Shown: positions 35,977-45,172 of the stretch, piece after piece | Layout: each line of letters opens with the position of its first letter | How positions within the stretch are numbered: position 1 is the stretch's first letter | Origin: an uncultured Bacteroidia bacterium | GTDB lineage: Bacteria; Bacteroidota; Bacteroidia; NS11-12g; UBA9320 | Assembly (NCBI GenBank): GCA_943789165.1 | Contig: CALSTB010000006.1 | Span: 1 to 64,000, forward strand | Reading direction: 5' to 3' | DNA: 64,000 nt | Position numbers and translations under genes: made by a program | Notes under the pieces: model-generated | What the model was told of the DNA's origin: nothing | Databases searched by the model: none | The model's input: the letters and a program-made list of their open reading frames with translations, nothing else

Positions 35977-36810
35977 TTATTGATATTCAAAAATAGTTAA
36001 GATTGGTTTATGTAAAGAAGATTCCCATTCTCTTTCAAAGTTAATAGGAGTCTTTGGATGAATGTTGTTATGAAGTCTGGTGTTGTTATAGTTTCTTACA
36101 GCTTTGTTTACACAAGATCTTAACTCTGTATAAGACTGGGGTTTCCAATGATCTAAATATTCTTCTTTAATAGTTCTATGGAAGCGTTCTGCGTAAGCGT
36201 TCTCTTGTGCAATTAACCCCATACTAATTCTGACATTATTCTTTTCAAGAAGCTGTGTGTAGATTTTACTAGCGTATTGACTTCCTCTGTCTGAGTGATG
36301 GTATGTTGGAGACTTATTGCGCCTTAAAGCTTGTTTTAACGCTTGCACATTGGCCAATGCAAGCATATGGTTAGCAATGTTATATCCAACTATCTTTTTG
36401 GAGTAAACATCAATTATGAAGACACCAAAATAATGTTCTTCATTTATTGGGAAGTACGTGATATCAGACTGCCATACTTCATTAGGTCGAGTTATCTGTA
36501 AACCTTGAATCAAGTTTGGATAATACTCTTTCGAAGCTCTTGTTGTCTTTCGATAGTTTTTCTTTCGTTTGACTCTGTAACCAAAGTCCAAACACGTATC
36601 AATAAACTTATCCCTGCCCATAAAGTCTGGTTTAAGCATGTGATACATCTTCTCAACCCCACAACCTGGATGGTTTTTTCGAATAGCGTCAATTTTGCCC
36701 TGCAAATCGTACCATTTACTGTTTAGGCTATGTTGACGTTTTTTGCTTTGATAAACCGCCTGTTTAGAGATCTGTAATTGGCGATAAACCGCATTCATGC
36801 TGTAACTCAT
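35977..36810 (-). CDS. IS3-family transposase OrfB (DDE integrase)
   Basis: A 277-residue rve-type integrase core. The N-terminal HTH_21-like part (KIDAIRKNHPGCGVEKMYHML) precedes the catalytic triad: Asp in VWQSDITYF, Asp in YHHSDRGSQYAS, Glu in NAYAERFHRTIKEEYL, with the usual C-terminal NNTRLHNNIHPKTP. All three acidic residues are present, so it may be active. It overlaps orfA by four bases and would be made mainly as an OrfAB fusion through -1 frameshifting. Confidence 0.93.
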   Translation of the reverse strand: MSYSMNAVYRQLQISKQAVYQSKKRQHSLNSKWYDLQGKIDAIRKNHPGCGVEKMYHMLKPDFMGRDKFIDTCLDFGYRVKRKKNYRKTTRASKEYYPNLIQGLQITRPNEVWQSDITYFPINEEHYFGVFIIDVYSKKIVGYNIANHMLALANVQALKQALRRNKSPTYHHSDRGSQYASKIYTQLLEKNNVRISMGLIAQENAYAERFHRTIKEEYLDHWKPQSYTELRSCVNKAVRNYNNTRLHNNIHPKTPINFEREWESSLHKPILTIFEYQ

Positions 36811-37199
36811 CTTTTTTTCTTTGAGTCGCCAGATAGTGGGGTGTTTGAGTTTTTTTTGATATCGATATCAAATTCCTCCTTTGCCAGTTCAATCATCGTC
36901 TCATAATAGTCGACCATAATCTGCTTTTGGCCAACCATACGCTCTAATTCTTTTATCCGATTTTCTAAATCTTTAACCTTGGAGGCAGTGCTGTTTTTCT
37001 TTTCCACGACGCGATACCCTGTTTTGTTCAACCGTGAATATCGGTAAATCCAGCAATAAATCGTTTGTGTCGCGACATTGTGAAGTCTGGACAGTTCTGG
37101 GACGCTATACCGGCCACTTTCAAAATCCTTGACAAGCTGACGCTTATAATCTTCTGAGAATTTTCGATGTTTTCTAATTTTTTGTACTTGTAATGACAT
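36807..37199 (-). CDS. IS3-family transposase OrfA (helix-turn-helix)
   Basis: A 130-residue DNA-binding protein: RKFSEDYKRQLVKDFESGRYSV and ELSRLHNVATQTIYCWIYRY form the helix-turn-helix, followed by a leucine-zipper-like KVKDLENRIKELERMVGQ used for dimerisation. The end of the gene carries a slippery run of seven A and a G. Confidence 0.93.
   Translation of the reverse strand: MSLQVQKIRKHRKFSEDYKRQLVKDFESGRYSVPELSRLHNVATQTIYCWIYRYSRLNKTGYRVVEKKNSTASKVKDLENRIKELERMVGQKQIMVDYYETMIELAKEEFDIDIKKNSNTPLSGDSKKKR
36811..36818 (-). promoter_or_regulatory. Programmed -1 frameshift slippery site in orfA
   Basis: On the minus strand AAAAAAAG lies directly before the orfA stop (codons AAG AAA AAA AGA TGA). 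Slipping back one base joins orfA to orfB, the standard way IS3 elements make their active transposase. Confidence 0.7.
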
Positions 37200-37247
37200 G
37201 TTGACTTTTTTTTAATTTTCGGTCAACCTATATCAGGGACGTACAAT

Positions 37248-37299
37248 CCCTAAATAGCAAGGTAGTACTTCGACGATGCACCTACAGAAAGCCAGCGGC
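37248..37299 (+). repeat. 52-base direct repeat, copy 1
   Basis: It begins CCCTAAATAGCAAGG and ends GAAAGCCAGCGGC. It is identical at 50 of 52 positions to the copy at 37402. Hairpin copy D lies between the two, so the repeating unit is about 154 bases. Confidence 0.8.
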
Positions 37300-37300
37300 A

Positions 37301-37356
37301 TCACACAGCAACTCAACATTGGTTTCCTGTTTGAACTCTTTTATGTTGCTGTGTGA
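37301..37356. repeat. 56-base hairpin repeat, copy D
   Basis: The 12-bp arms are identical to copies A and C, and the loop has TCAACATTGGTTTCCTGTTTG. It is followed by AAATGAAAAACGAAAAATG and AATAATGAAAAATGTTCACT, as behind copy C on the other side of the insertion sequence. Confidence 0.75.
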
Positions 37357-37401
37357 AATGAAAAACGAAAAATGAATAATGAAAAATGTTCACTTGTATA
37401 T

Positions 37402-37453
37402 CCTTAAATAGCAAGGAAGTACTTCGACGATGCACCTACAGAAAGCCAGCGGC
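37402..37453 (+). repeat. 52-base direct repeat, copy 2
   Basis: The second copy of the 37248 repeat, with two substitutions. In front of it TGTATATCCTTAAATAGC matches the outer left end of the IS3-type element except for one base. Confidence 0.8.
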
Positions 37454-37565
37454 TTTCAACCTCATAACATGAATAACGCACCAGCTAAACCAACCGAATC
37501 ACATTGTCCTTAGTAAGTGGAGGATGAAGGGCGGAGTTGGGGGAATGTAAAAAGTAGAGCTTGTA

Positions 37566-39782
37566 CTATTCTACCGCTTCAGAAACATTAGAAGTTTCCA
37601 TTCGTTTTTTGTATTCATCCAACCCATTATTTAGGAAGTTTATATACTCCTCGACATCCAATTTGTATTCCCTTGGCTTTTGTAACAGGTTGCCGTTGTT
37701 GTCAAGTAAACAGTAGAGTGGTTGGCTATTTTTTTCGAAATAACATTGTTCGATATCTACGTTCTTTTTATCCATCCGTTGAATTAAAGAACCATCGTAT
37801 TTGGAATAATAACACTCATTTTCAGGAAGCATAATGTCTTTTTCATCGGTGTACAATGAAACCACGACATACTCTTCGTCTAGGATGCGTCTTACCTCTG
37901 GATCACTCCAAACTACTGCTTCCATTTCCCTGCAGTTTACACAACTATGTCCAGTAAAATCTATAAAGGCTGGGCGGCCTATCAAACGAGCGACTTCCAT
38001 TCCTTGTTCGTAATCAAAATACCCACGAATGCCATGAGCTATGTGCAACTTGTCATTGTATTTAGGCTCTATACCATTATGCCCTTTAGTCCGTTTTTGT
38101 GGATTTAGGATTTCCTCCACGATGTTGAAGTCATGAGTATACATCGGGGGTAAATAACCAGCAAGTGCTTTTAGTGGAGCTCCTACCATTCCAGGTGTTA
38201 AATAAGCAACAAATGAGAAGGTAATGATTACCATAAATAGTCTTGGAACACTTAGGAATTTAACATCGCTATCGTGTGCAAACTTGATTTTGCCTAAAAG
38301 ATAAATTCCCATTAAGGTGAATATCACAATCCACAATCCAATATAAATTTCTCTATCTAATATTCCCCAATGGTAAGCCTGATCTGCCACACTTAGGAAT
38401 TTTAAACCAAGAGCTAATTCTATAAAACCTAGAACGACCTTTACTGTATTTAGCCATCCCCCTGATTGAGGTAAATTGTTTAACCAATTTGGGAAAATGG
38501 CGAATAAGGTAAAAGGAATTGCAAATGCGAGGGAAAAACCAAACATTCCAATGAGGGGCTTAATAAACTGTCCGCCTGCAGATTCTACTAATATTGTTCC
38601 AACAATAGGACCAGTACATGAAAATGAAACCAATACGATAGTAAATGCCATGAAAAAGATACCGGCAAGTCCTCCTTTATCGGCTTGTTTGTCAATTTTA
38701 TTTACAAACCTACTTGGTAGTGTAATTTCAAATGCTCCGAAAAACGACGCCGCAAAAATGACAAAAATCAAAAAGAAGAATACGTTTGGTATCCAATGGG
38801 TCGACAAGAAGTGAGCGGCATCAGGTCCCGCAGTAGCTGCTACAATTGTTCCAACAATTACATAAATAGCGATAATGCTTACCCCATAAATTAATCCTGC
38901 CCGTATTGCTTTGCTTCGGCTTCCATCTTTCATAAAGAAGGAAACGGTCATTGGAATCATTGGGAAGACACAAGGTGTTAAAAGCGCTACTAAACCAGAC
39001 AAAAAGGCTAAAATGAAAAAGCCCCAGTAGGAATCTTTAGATTCATCTGAGTCTCCACCGAATGTCTTTAATTCACATGCAGAAGAATCACTTTGGGAAG
39101 TTTTCTGATACGATGAGTAATTTACATCATCAGCTGAAATTCGGCTCTTATTTCCAACTTCTTCATCACCACAGTCTAAGCATCTTAGCAGTTTAGCCAC
39201 AGTTGCGCTATCAATTCCTATGTTGGTTTCACCAGTGGGAACTTTCTGGGTTGCCGTTTCTTCAGGGATGGTGGGTTCTGTCGTGTTGTCGACAGATGTA
39301 GTTACCGAGATACCTTTAATGTCGATATCGTATTCGTGTAGAACACATCGACCGTCTTCTGTACACATTTGATATTCAAACAATCCAACGATTTTTGGAG
39401 AAGTACCAAGTATTTTTATTTTCTGCTTGAATACAACCTTGTGGTGGAATTCAGTAACGTCGCAATCAAAAACGTCATCATACACTTTTTTAGCACCTAT
39501 GGGAGTTGCTTTACCTATAAGTGAAAATGAACTATTAGCCTCATAGGTGAATTTAGATTGTAAGGGTCCTCCGTTTGCACAGACGTAATCATTACTGTAT
39601 ATGTGGTAATTGCCAGGAATTGTCCCAGCATACGTCACAGTTATTATATCACCTACTTTAACACTCGGATTGTCTATTGTGTAACTTATGTCTGCAGGAG
39701 GTATAATCTGACCGTTTATGGTTCCTACCGTTGTAAGTAGTAATCCTAATATTAGTGCAACAATGACCTTAATTTTTCTCAT
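37566..39782 (-). CDS. dsbD: Thiol:disulfide interchange protein DsbD
   Basis: A 738-residue three-domain protein that carries electrons from cytoplasmic thioredoxin to periplasmic disulfide proteins. After a signal peptide comes the N-terminal immunoglobulin-like domain with the Cys140/Cys146 pair (MCTEDGRCV), then a membrane domain of eight or so helices with TPCVFPMIPMT and SFSCTGPIVG, and a C-terminal thioredoxin domain with Cys614/Cys617 (GHSCVNCREME). All six redox cysteines are present. An additional pair, CLDC at 201-204, sits in the linker. The protein is longer than E. coli DsbD, mainly in the linkers. Confidence 0.92.
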   Translation of the reverse strand: MRKIKVIVALILGLLLTTVGTINGQIIPPADISYTIDNPSVKVGDIITVTYAGTIPGNYHIYSNDYVCANGGPLQSKFTYEANSSFSLIGKATPIGAKKVYDDVFDCDVTEFHHKVVFKQKIKILGTSPKIVGLFEYQMCTEDGRCVLHEYDIDIKGISVTTSVDNTTEPTIPEETATQKVPTGETNIGIDSATVAKLLRCLDCGDEEVGNKSRISADDVNYSSYQKTSQSDSSACELKTFGGDSDESKDSYWGFFILAFLSGLVALLTPCVFPMIPMTVSFFMKDGSRSKAIRAGLIYGVSIIAIYVIVGTIVAATAGPDAAHFLSTHWIPNVFFFLIFVIFAASFFGAFEITLPSRFVNKIDKQADKGGLAGIFFMAFTIVLVSFSCTGPIVGTILVESAGGQFIKPLIGMFGFSLAFAIPFTLFAIFPNWLNNLPQSGGWLNTVKVVLGFIELALGLKFLSVADQAYHWGILDREIYIGLWIVIFTLMGIYLLGKIKFAHDSDVKFLSVPRLFMVIITFSFVAYLTPGMVGAPLKALAGYLPPMYTHDFNIVEEILNPQKRTKGHNGIEPKYNDKLHIAHGIRGYFDYEQGMEVARLIGRPAFIDFTGHSCVNCREMEAVVWSDPEVRRILDEEYVVVSLYTDEKDIMLPENECYYSKYDGSLIQRMDKKNVDIEQCYFEKNSQPLYCLLDNNGNLLQKPREYKLDVEEYINFLNNGLDEYKKRMETSNVSEAVE

Positions 39783-40048
39783 ATCCCCTTTGTATATCCT
39801 TTTCTATTTTATTGACAACAAACTCTTAAAATCGTCAGTTTGCTGCGCCAAAGATGGCAATTTAATCTTAAATATATAACCTCTTTAAACATAAGATGGT
39901 GTGTATATGTTTGGCGTTGCTTTGCCTTGCAAAACAATTTCTAGCGAAGTTTCTACCATTACAAACTACACTTTGGTTTACCTAATTGTGCAAAAGTGAA
40001 TAAATCTAACGTTATACAGTTGGCTAAGCCTTTAAATTCGTAGAGATT
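39783..40048. other. Intergenic stretch between divergent dsbD and glucosaminidase genes
   Basis: 266 bases between two divergent starts, AT-rich. It must hold both promoters, but I see no full -33/-7 pair and no gene, repeat or hairpin. Confidence 0.5.
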
Positions 40049-41386
40049 ATGAGAAATGTATTCTGTCTGGTTTTAATAAGTATCGTTTCAACCTTGTCTG
40101 CAAACGGACAAGAGAAAATGACGCGAGAACAGTATATCAAGGAATACCAAAACTTCGCTATTCGTGAAATGCACCGTGCAGGAGTTCCTGCCAGTATCAC
40201 AATGGCTCAAGGTATTTTGGAAAGCAGTGATGGCAACAGTCGGTTGGCTCGTTTGGGAAACAACCACTTTGGCATTAAATGCAAGAGTACTTGGGAGGGT
40301 AAAACCATGCGGGCCGATGACGATGCGCCAAACGAATGTTTTAGAGCATACAATTCGGTTGAGGATTCATATCGTGATCATTCGGATTTCCTCAGAAACA
40401 ACTGGAGATATCATGAGTTATTCGAATTAGACATCACCGATTATAAAGGTTGGGCTCGCGGTTTGCGTAAAGCAGGTTATGCAACCAACCAAAGCTACCA
40501 CACCATCATTATCAATTTGGTTGAGCGACATGAATTGTACAAACTAGATATTATGTCGGCTGAGCCGTTAATCTCCAAACCTCTTGTGTTGCAAAACGAA
40601 GTGCCAGTTGTCTATGCCGAAAAAGACGAAACGGTGGAGTCAATCGCCAAAGAAAACGAATTGAGCAACAGACAAATCTACAAGTACAATGACCTTAAAG
40701 AGGGAGATAAAATTGATGAAGGCGACATTGTTTACCTCAAACCTAAGAGACGTAGAGGTTCTCAGAAATACCATACCGTGAATCCTAATGAGAGCATGTA
40801 TCAAATCTCTCAGCAATACGGCATTCAGTTAAAACACTTGTACAGACGTAACCGCCTAGAAATAGGAGAGGAGCCCGCACCAGGAGCTCAGTTATACATG
40901 CGCGGTAAGCGAGCCAAAACAGATTCAATACCTACAAAATCACCAGAAGTGGTGAAGAAAGAAAAGGAAGCGTTTGTAAACCCGCATTCTGTGATTGAAA
41001 AAGCACCCCCAATTCAGAAAGACAGTATTGATTTGCCGCCTTATCACGTTGTTGTGAAAGGAGATAACATTTATAGAATTGCTGAAAAATATCACGTGTT
41101 TGAGGAAGACATCTTAAAGTGGAATAAGATTGATGCTTTACAATTGACCTTGGGTCGAAAGATTTATCTCACACAAGAATCTGCTGAAAAAGCATTGGGC
41201 GAAAGTCCGGTAATGCCGAAAGAAGACCCAGTGGTTCCAGCGACTAAATATCATGTGGTTGAAAAAGGTGAGACTGTGTACCGCATTACCCAGAAATATG
41301 GCATTACTACTGAGCAACTCACTAAATGGAACGGACTCACAGGCAATCAAATCAACATCGGTCAAAAACTGCGCGTATCTGAATGA
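40049..41386 (+). CDS. LysM-containing N-acetylglucosaminidase (GH73-type)
   Basis: A 445-residue exported peptidoglycan hydrolase. After a signal peptide (cut near ANGQ) the glucosaminidase domain follows at about residues 28-165, with the catalytic glutamate in ITMAQGILESSDGNSRLA and the NNHFGIKCKSTWEGKTM and FRAYNSVEDSYRDHSDFL motifs. Four LysM-like repeats follow: VYAEKDETVESIAKENEL, YHTVNPNESMYQISQQYGI, YHVVVKGDNIYRIAEKYHV and YHVVEKGETVYRITQKYGI. It should cut the glycan strand in septum or wall turnover. Its stop overlaps the start of the symporter gene (ATGA). Confidence 0.92.
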   Translation: MRNVFCLVLISIVSTLSANGQEKMTREQYIKEYQNFAIREMHRAGVPASITMAQGILESSDGNSRLARLGNNHFGIKCKSTWEGKTMRADDDAPNECFRAYNSVEDSYRDHSDFLRNNWRYHELFELDITDYKGWARGLRKAGYATNQSYHTIIINLVERHELYKLDIMSAEPLISKPLVLQNEVPVVYAEKDETVESIAKENELSNRQIYKYNDLKEGDKIDEGDIVYLKPKRRRGSQKYHTVNPNESMYQISQQYGIQLKHLYRRNRLEIGEEPAPGAQLYMRGKRAKTDSIPTKSPEVVKKEKEAFVNPHSVIEKAPPIQKDSIDLPPYHVVVKGDNIYRIAEKYHVFEEDILKWNKIDALQLTLGRKIYLTQESAEKALGESPVMPKEDPVVPATKYHVVEKGETVYRITQKYGITTEQLTKWNGLTGNQINIGQKLRVSE

Positions 41387-42861
41387 ATCCAGTAACCAAC
41401 TTACTGGTGTTAATCGGCTACTTTCTAGTGCTGATGTTCATATCGTGGTGGTCAGGTAAAAATGCCGATGAGGCTTCATTCTACAATGGCAATCGCAAGT
41501 CACCGTGGTTTTTAGTCGCCTTTGGTATGATTGGCGCTTCGCTTTCCGGAGTGACGTTTATTTCAATTCCAGGTTGGGTCAACGCAACTCACTTTGGCTA
41601 CATGCAAACGGTTTTTGGGTACATGATTGGATATGTCATTATCTCTCAGGTCCTACTTCCCTTGTATTACAAACTAAAACTCACTTCCATTTATACCTAT
41701 CTAGAACAGAGATACGGTAACAATGGATATAAAACAGGTGCGGCTTATTTCTTAATATCAAGAGTGATTGGCGCTTCGTTTCGACTGTTCTTAGTAGCAG
41801 GTGTATTACATCTCGCTATCTTTAAACCACTGTTTACCAGTTTTGATTTTCCCTATTGGGGGACAGTTGCCATCACCATTTTATTAATCTTTACGTATAC
41901 AACCAAAAGTGGAATCAAAACCGTGGTGTATACCGATGTGTTTCAGACAACGTTTTTGGTATTGGCTGTTGTATTAACTATTGGTTACATAGCCGGTCAA
42001 ATGAATTTGGACTTTGCAGGCTTGGTGCAATCATTAGTGGATGACCCCAACACCCAGATATTCCATTGGGATTGGAAAAGCAATAACTTTTTCTGGAAAC
42101 AGTTTGTCGGTGGGGCATTTATAGCCTTGGTGATGACAGGACTGGATCAGGATATGATGCAAAAGAATTTGAGTATCAAAAACATTGGGTCAGCGCAAAA
42201 GAACATTTACGCTCAAATGGTGATGTTCATCATCGTCAATATTGTTTTTCTGAGTTTAGGGGCTTTGTTGTACCAATACCAAAGCTTTGCAGGAATTGGA
42301 GCAGTTGAGTCATCCGATCAGTTATTTCCCATCATCGCGTTAAAACATGCCTCCCCAATGATTGGCTTGTTCTTTATCTTGGGTTTGGTAGCAGCTGCGT
42401 ATTCAAGTGCCGACAGTGCCTTAACGGCGTTAACCACTAGTTTTTGTGTCGACTTTCTAGGCTTTGAAAGCAAAAGGCCAACGGATTTGAAGATAAGAAG
42501 AATTGTGCATCTGAGCTTTGCCGCATTGCTGTTTATGACGATTCTGATTTTTAAAGAAATAAATAATGAAGCGGTCATCAAACAATTATTCACCGCTGCT
42601 GGTTTTACCTACGGTCCTTTGCTCGGATTGTTTTTCTTCGGCATATTAACTAAGATTAAAGTCAAGGATAAATTGATTCCATTGATTACGATACTAAGTA
42701 TCGGACTAACGTGGTTATACTATACCTATTCTCCGCAATGGATCACTGGGTATAAGCCAGGATTTGAACTCATCCTCATCAACGGATGCATTACATTTGC
42801 CATGCTTGCAATTGCTCGAGAATCAAAGCAAACGCAAGAGGCATTAGACAACGAAATATAA
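41383..42861 (+). CDS. Sodium:solute symporter family protein
   Basis: A 492-residue protein with about thirteen membrane helices of the SSS family: the first helices carry WWSGKNADEASFYNGNRKSPWFL (in parts), then GMIGASLSGVTFISIPGW, SRVIGASFRLFLVAGVL, VYTDVFQTTFLV and the sodium-site-like AAYSSADSALTALTTSF. The substrate is unknown. It is coupled to the upstream glucosaminidase gene and followed three bases later by the LOG gene, giving a three-gene operon; uptake of a wall sugar is a guess. Confidence 0.88.
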   Translation: MNPVTNLLVLIGYFLVLMFISWWSGKNADEASFYNGNRKSPWFLVAFGMIGASLSGVTFISIPGWVNATHFGYMQTVFGYMIGYVIISQVLLPLYYKLKLTSIYTYLEQRYGNNGYKTGAAYFLISRVIGASFRLFLVAGVLHLAIFKPLFTSFDFPYWGTVAITILLIFTYTTKSGIKTVVYTDVFQTTFLVLAVVLTIGYIAGQMNLDFAGLVQSLVDDPNTQIFHWDWKSNNFFWKQFVGGAFIALVMTGLDQDMMQKNLSIKNIGSAQKNIYAQMVMFIIVNIVFLSLGALLYQYQSFAGIGAVESSDQLFPIIALKHASPMIGLFFILGLVAAAYSSADSALTALTTSFCVDFLGFESKRPTDLKIRRIVHLSFAALLFMTILIFKEINNEAVIKQLFTAAGFTYGPLLGLFFFGILTKIKVKDKLIPLITILSIGLTWLYYTYSPQWITGYKPGFELILINGCITFAMLAIARESKQTQEALDNEI

Positions 42862-42864
42862 TTT

Positions 42865-43569
42865 ATGGATAACGAAAGAATAAAAAAGGCATTTGAGATA
42901 AAGCAGTGGCCGGAAATTAAAAGTTCGGACAGTTGGAATATTTTTAAAATTATGGCTGAATTTGTTGAAGGGTACGACACCCTTGCAAAGATTGGCCCAT
43001 GTGTATCGGTTTTTGGTTCTGCACGAACTAAGCCAGGTACCAAATATTACGAAATGGCTTCTGACATTGGTCAGAAATTAGCTTCTGTAGGTCTTGGTGT
43101 CATCACAGGTGGTGGTCCAGGTATCATGGAAGCTGGTAACAAAGGAGCAAGCCAAGAAAAAGGTGCTTCGGTGGGGTTAAACATCGAATTGCCTTTTGAG
43201 CAAACATCAAATCCATATATCGATCAAGACAAACTGATTGACTTCAACTTCTTCTTTGTGCGAAAAGTGATGTTCATGAAATATGCCCAAGGCTTTATTG
43301 TTTTGCCTGGAGGATTTGGAACACTCGATGAATTGTTTGAAGCATTGACTTTGGTTCAAACCCAGAAGACTGCTAAGTTTCCAATCATATTGGTTGGAAC
43401 AGATTATTGGAAGGGACTTCTTGATTGGATAAAAACAACCATGTTGGAAGAAGAAAATAATATTAGTGCAGGTGATTTGGACCTGTTTAAGCTTGTCGAC
43501 ACTGCAGATGAAGCAGTGAACGAAATTCTAGAGTTCTACAGCAAGTACAGCATGAGCTTGAACTTCTAA
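42865..43569 (+). CDS. LOG family protein (TIGR00730)
   Basis: A 234-residue Rossmann-fold protein of the lysine-decarboxylase-like LOG family, whose studied members are cytokinin riboside 5'-monophosphate phosphoribohydrolases or nucleotide 5'-monophosphate nucleosidases. Key motifs are CVSVFGSARTKPG, VITGGGPGIMEAGNKGA and the catalytic PGGFGTLDELFEALTLVQT. The PGGxGTxxE motif is intact. No lysine decarboxylase activity should be inferred. Last gene of the operon with the symporter. Confidence 0.92.
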   Translation: MDNERIKKAFEIKQWPEIKSSDSWNIFKIMAEFVEGYDTLAKIGPCVSVFGSARTKPGTKYYEMASDIGQKLASVGLGVITGGGPGIMEAGNKGASQEKGASVGLNIELPFEQTSNPYIDQDKLIDFNFFFVRKVMFMKYAQGFIVLPGGFGTLDELFEALTLVQTQKTAKFPIILVGTDYWKGLLDWIKTTMLEEENNISAGDLDLFKLVDTADEAVNEILEFYSKYSMSLNF

Positions 43570-43631
43570 AAGTAAGTAAAACTGCAATTGAAATGCAGAT
43601 TTACATAAAATAATATTCGATGCGGGGATTG

Positions 43632-43639
43632 TACCTTTG
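43632..43639 (+). promoter_or_regulatory. Bacteroidota -7 promoter box before mnmE
   Basis: TACCTTTG, a perfect TAnnTTTG, ends ten bases before the mnmE ATG at 43650. No clear -33 element. Confidence 0.45.
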
Positions 43640-43649
43640 AATATTAGTA

Positions 43650-44996
43650 ATGATTAACTTACAAGATACCATAGTTGCACCAGCAACACCTGCAGGAATT
43701 TCGGCTATTTCCGTTGTAAGGATTTCAGGGAAAGATGCGGTTACAATCACCGATCGTTGTTTTTCTAAATCACTGATTGGAAAAGACGGTTATACCATCC
43801 ATTATGGTTTTATAAAGGATGGAGATACAAATATCGACGAAGTTCTTGTCAGTTTATTCCTGAACCCGCATTCCTATACAGGCGAAGATTCATTAGAAAT
43901 TTCTTGTCATGGATCACCATTTATCGTCAAGCGCGTTATTGAAACCTTGATTAAAAACGGCGCTCGCATGGCTGATCCAGGTGAGTTCACCTTAAGGGCG
44001 TTCTTGAACCAAAAGTTGGATTTAGCGCAAGCTGAGGCGGTAGCAGATATGATTCACTCCAACAGTGAAGCTAGTTTGCAAATGGCCATCAGTCAGATTC
44101 GGGGTGGCTTTAGCGACGATATCAAGTATTTGCGTCAAGAGTTAATAGACTTTGCAGCATTGATTGAATTGGAGAACGACTTTGGTGAAGAAGATGTTGA
44201 GTTTGCCAACCGGCCAAAGCTTCGTGCCTTAGTAGAAAGGATATTGACCCATATTGAAAAGTTAAGGTCTTCATTTGTTGCAGGAAACGCGATGAAGAAT
44301 GGGATCAACACGGTCATTGCGGGAAAGCCAAACGCGGGGAAATCTACCTTGCTTAATGCTTTACTAAATGAGGAGCGCGCGATTGTCTCAGAGATTGAAG
44401 GGACTACCAGAGATACGATTGAAGAAATGTTCGTGTTGAATGGCGTTCAGTTTCGACTGATTGATACGGCGGGTTTGCGAGAAAGTACGGACCAGATTGA
44501 GCAAATTGGTGTTGGAAAAACCAGAGCTGAAATGGATAAGGCTGAGTTGTTGGTCTATTTGTTTGACGCAAGTAAAACAACTCCTGAACAATTAGCACTT
44601 GAAATAGCTGGTTTGCCCAAAGTGCTTCATACTGTGTTGGTCGCCAACAAGGCGGATGAAATTGATTTTAAGCCTGAGCAGTGGCCAGAAGGTGTTGTGG
44701 CCATTTCAGCCAAACAAAAAGACATAGAATCTTTAATCAAGCGATTGGAGAAAATCGTTGCTACCTATGAACTTGGCAATGAAACGATTGTAAACAATGC
44801 ACGTCATGCCGATGCGTTAACAAAAAGTTCGGAAGCCCTACAAACCGTGTTAGAAGGATTAACCAACGACATCCCAAGCGACTTGGTAGCCTTAGATATC
44901 CGGAATGGGTTACACCACCTTGGCTTAATCACTGGCGAAGTCACCAACGATGAAGTCTTGAGTTCGATATTTGGGCGGTTTTGTATTGGAAAGTAA
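43650..44996 (+). CDS. mnmE: tRNA modification GTPase MnmE
   Basis: A 448-residue MnmE, which with MnmG installs the cmnm5 group at U34 of several tRNAs. The N-terminal formyl-THF-binding domain (DTIVAPATPAGISAISVVRISG, in parts; DPGEFTLRAFLNQKLDLAQAEA, in parts) precedes the inserted GTPase domain: G1 GKPNAGKST near residue 225, G3 DTAGL near 271, G4 NKAD near 333. The C-terminus FCIGK retains the catalytic cysteine. Length and order are normal. Confidence 0.97.
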   Translation: MINLQDTIVAPATPAGISAISVVRISGKDAVTITDRCFSKSLIGKDGYTIHYGFIKDGDTNIDEVLVSLFLNPHSYTGEDSLEISCHGSPFIVKRVIETLIKNGARMADPGEFTLRAFLNQKLDLAQAEAVADMIHSNSEASLQMAISQIRGGFSDDIKYLRQELIDFAALIELENDFGEEDVEFANRPKLRALVERILTHIEKLRSSFVAGNAMKNGINTVIAGKPNAGKSTLLNALLNEERAIVSEIEGTTRDTIEEMFVLNGVQFRLIDTAGLRESTDQIEQIGVGKTRAEMDKAELLVYLFDASKTTPEQLALEIAGLPKVLHTVLVANKADEIDFKPEQWPEGVVAISAKQKDIESLIKRLEKIVATYELGNETIVNNARHADALTKSSEALQTVLEGLTNDIPSDLVALDIRNGLHHLGLITGEVTNDEVLSSIFGRFCIGK

Positions 44997-45172
44997 CTAC
45001 TACAAAACAAACATTTAAGAAATACATTATAAACAGCACCAAAGACAGTCATATAGAGCCTTTTTGTTGGAGAACAGTTGTTATTTATTTTGCGATGTTT
45101 TGAGTTATTAGGTACTGTACGTCTTCAGCGAAAGTTGAACTTTTTGAGTTAAAAACTAAGAGAGAGTTCATG

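Larger units (their letters stand above)
35943..37245 (-). mobile_element. IS3-family insertion sequence (IS150-like), complete
   Basis: Two overlapping genes on the minus strand, an HTH orfA and a DDE orfB, lie between imperfect inverted ends of about 25 bases that share TGTA, TCCCT and GTTGACC at equal spacing (18 of 26 bases over the extended match at 35942-35967 and 37221-37246). It is about 1.3 kb, normal for the family. No target duplication is apparent. It has inserted in the hairpin repeat cluster, and the left end closely resembles flanking repeat sequence, so that edge is uncertain by up to 20 bases. Confidence 0.85.

Noticed and set aside
35697..37356. Regularly spaced repeats as a CRISPR array
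   Set aside because: The units are long hairpins with uneven spacing and conserved interior; there are no short direct repeats with unique spacers and no cas genes.
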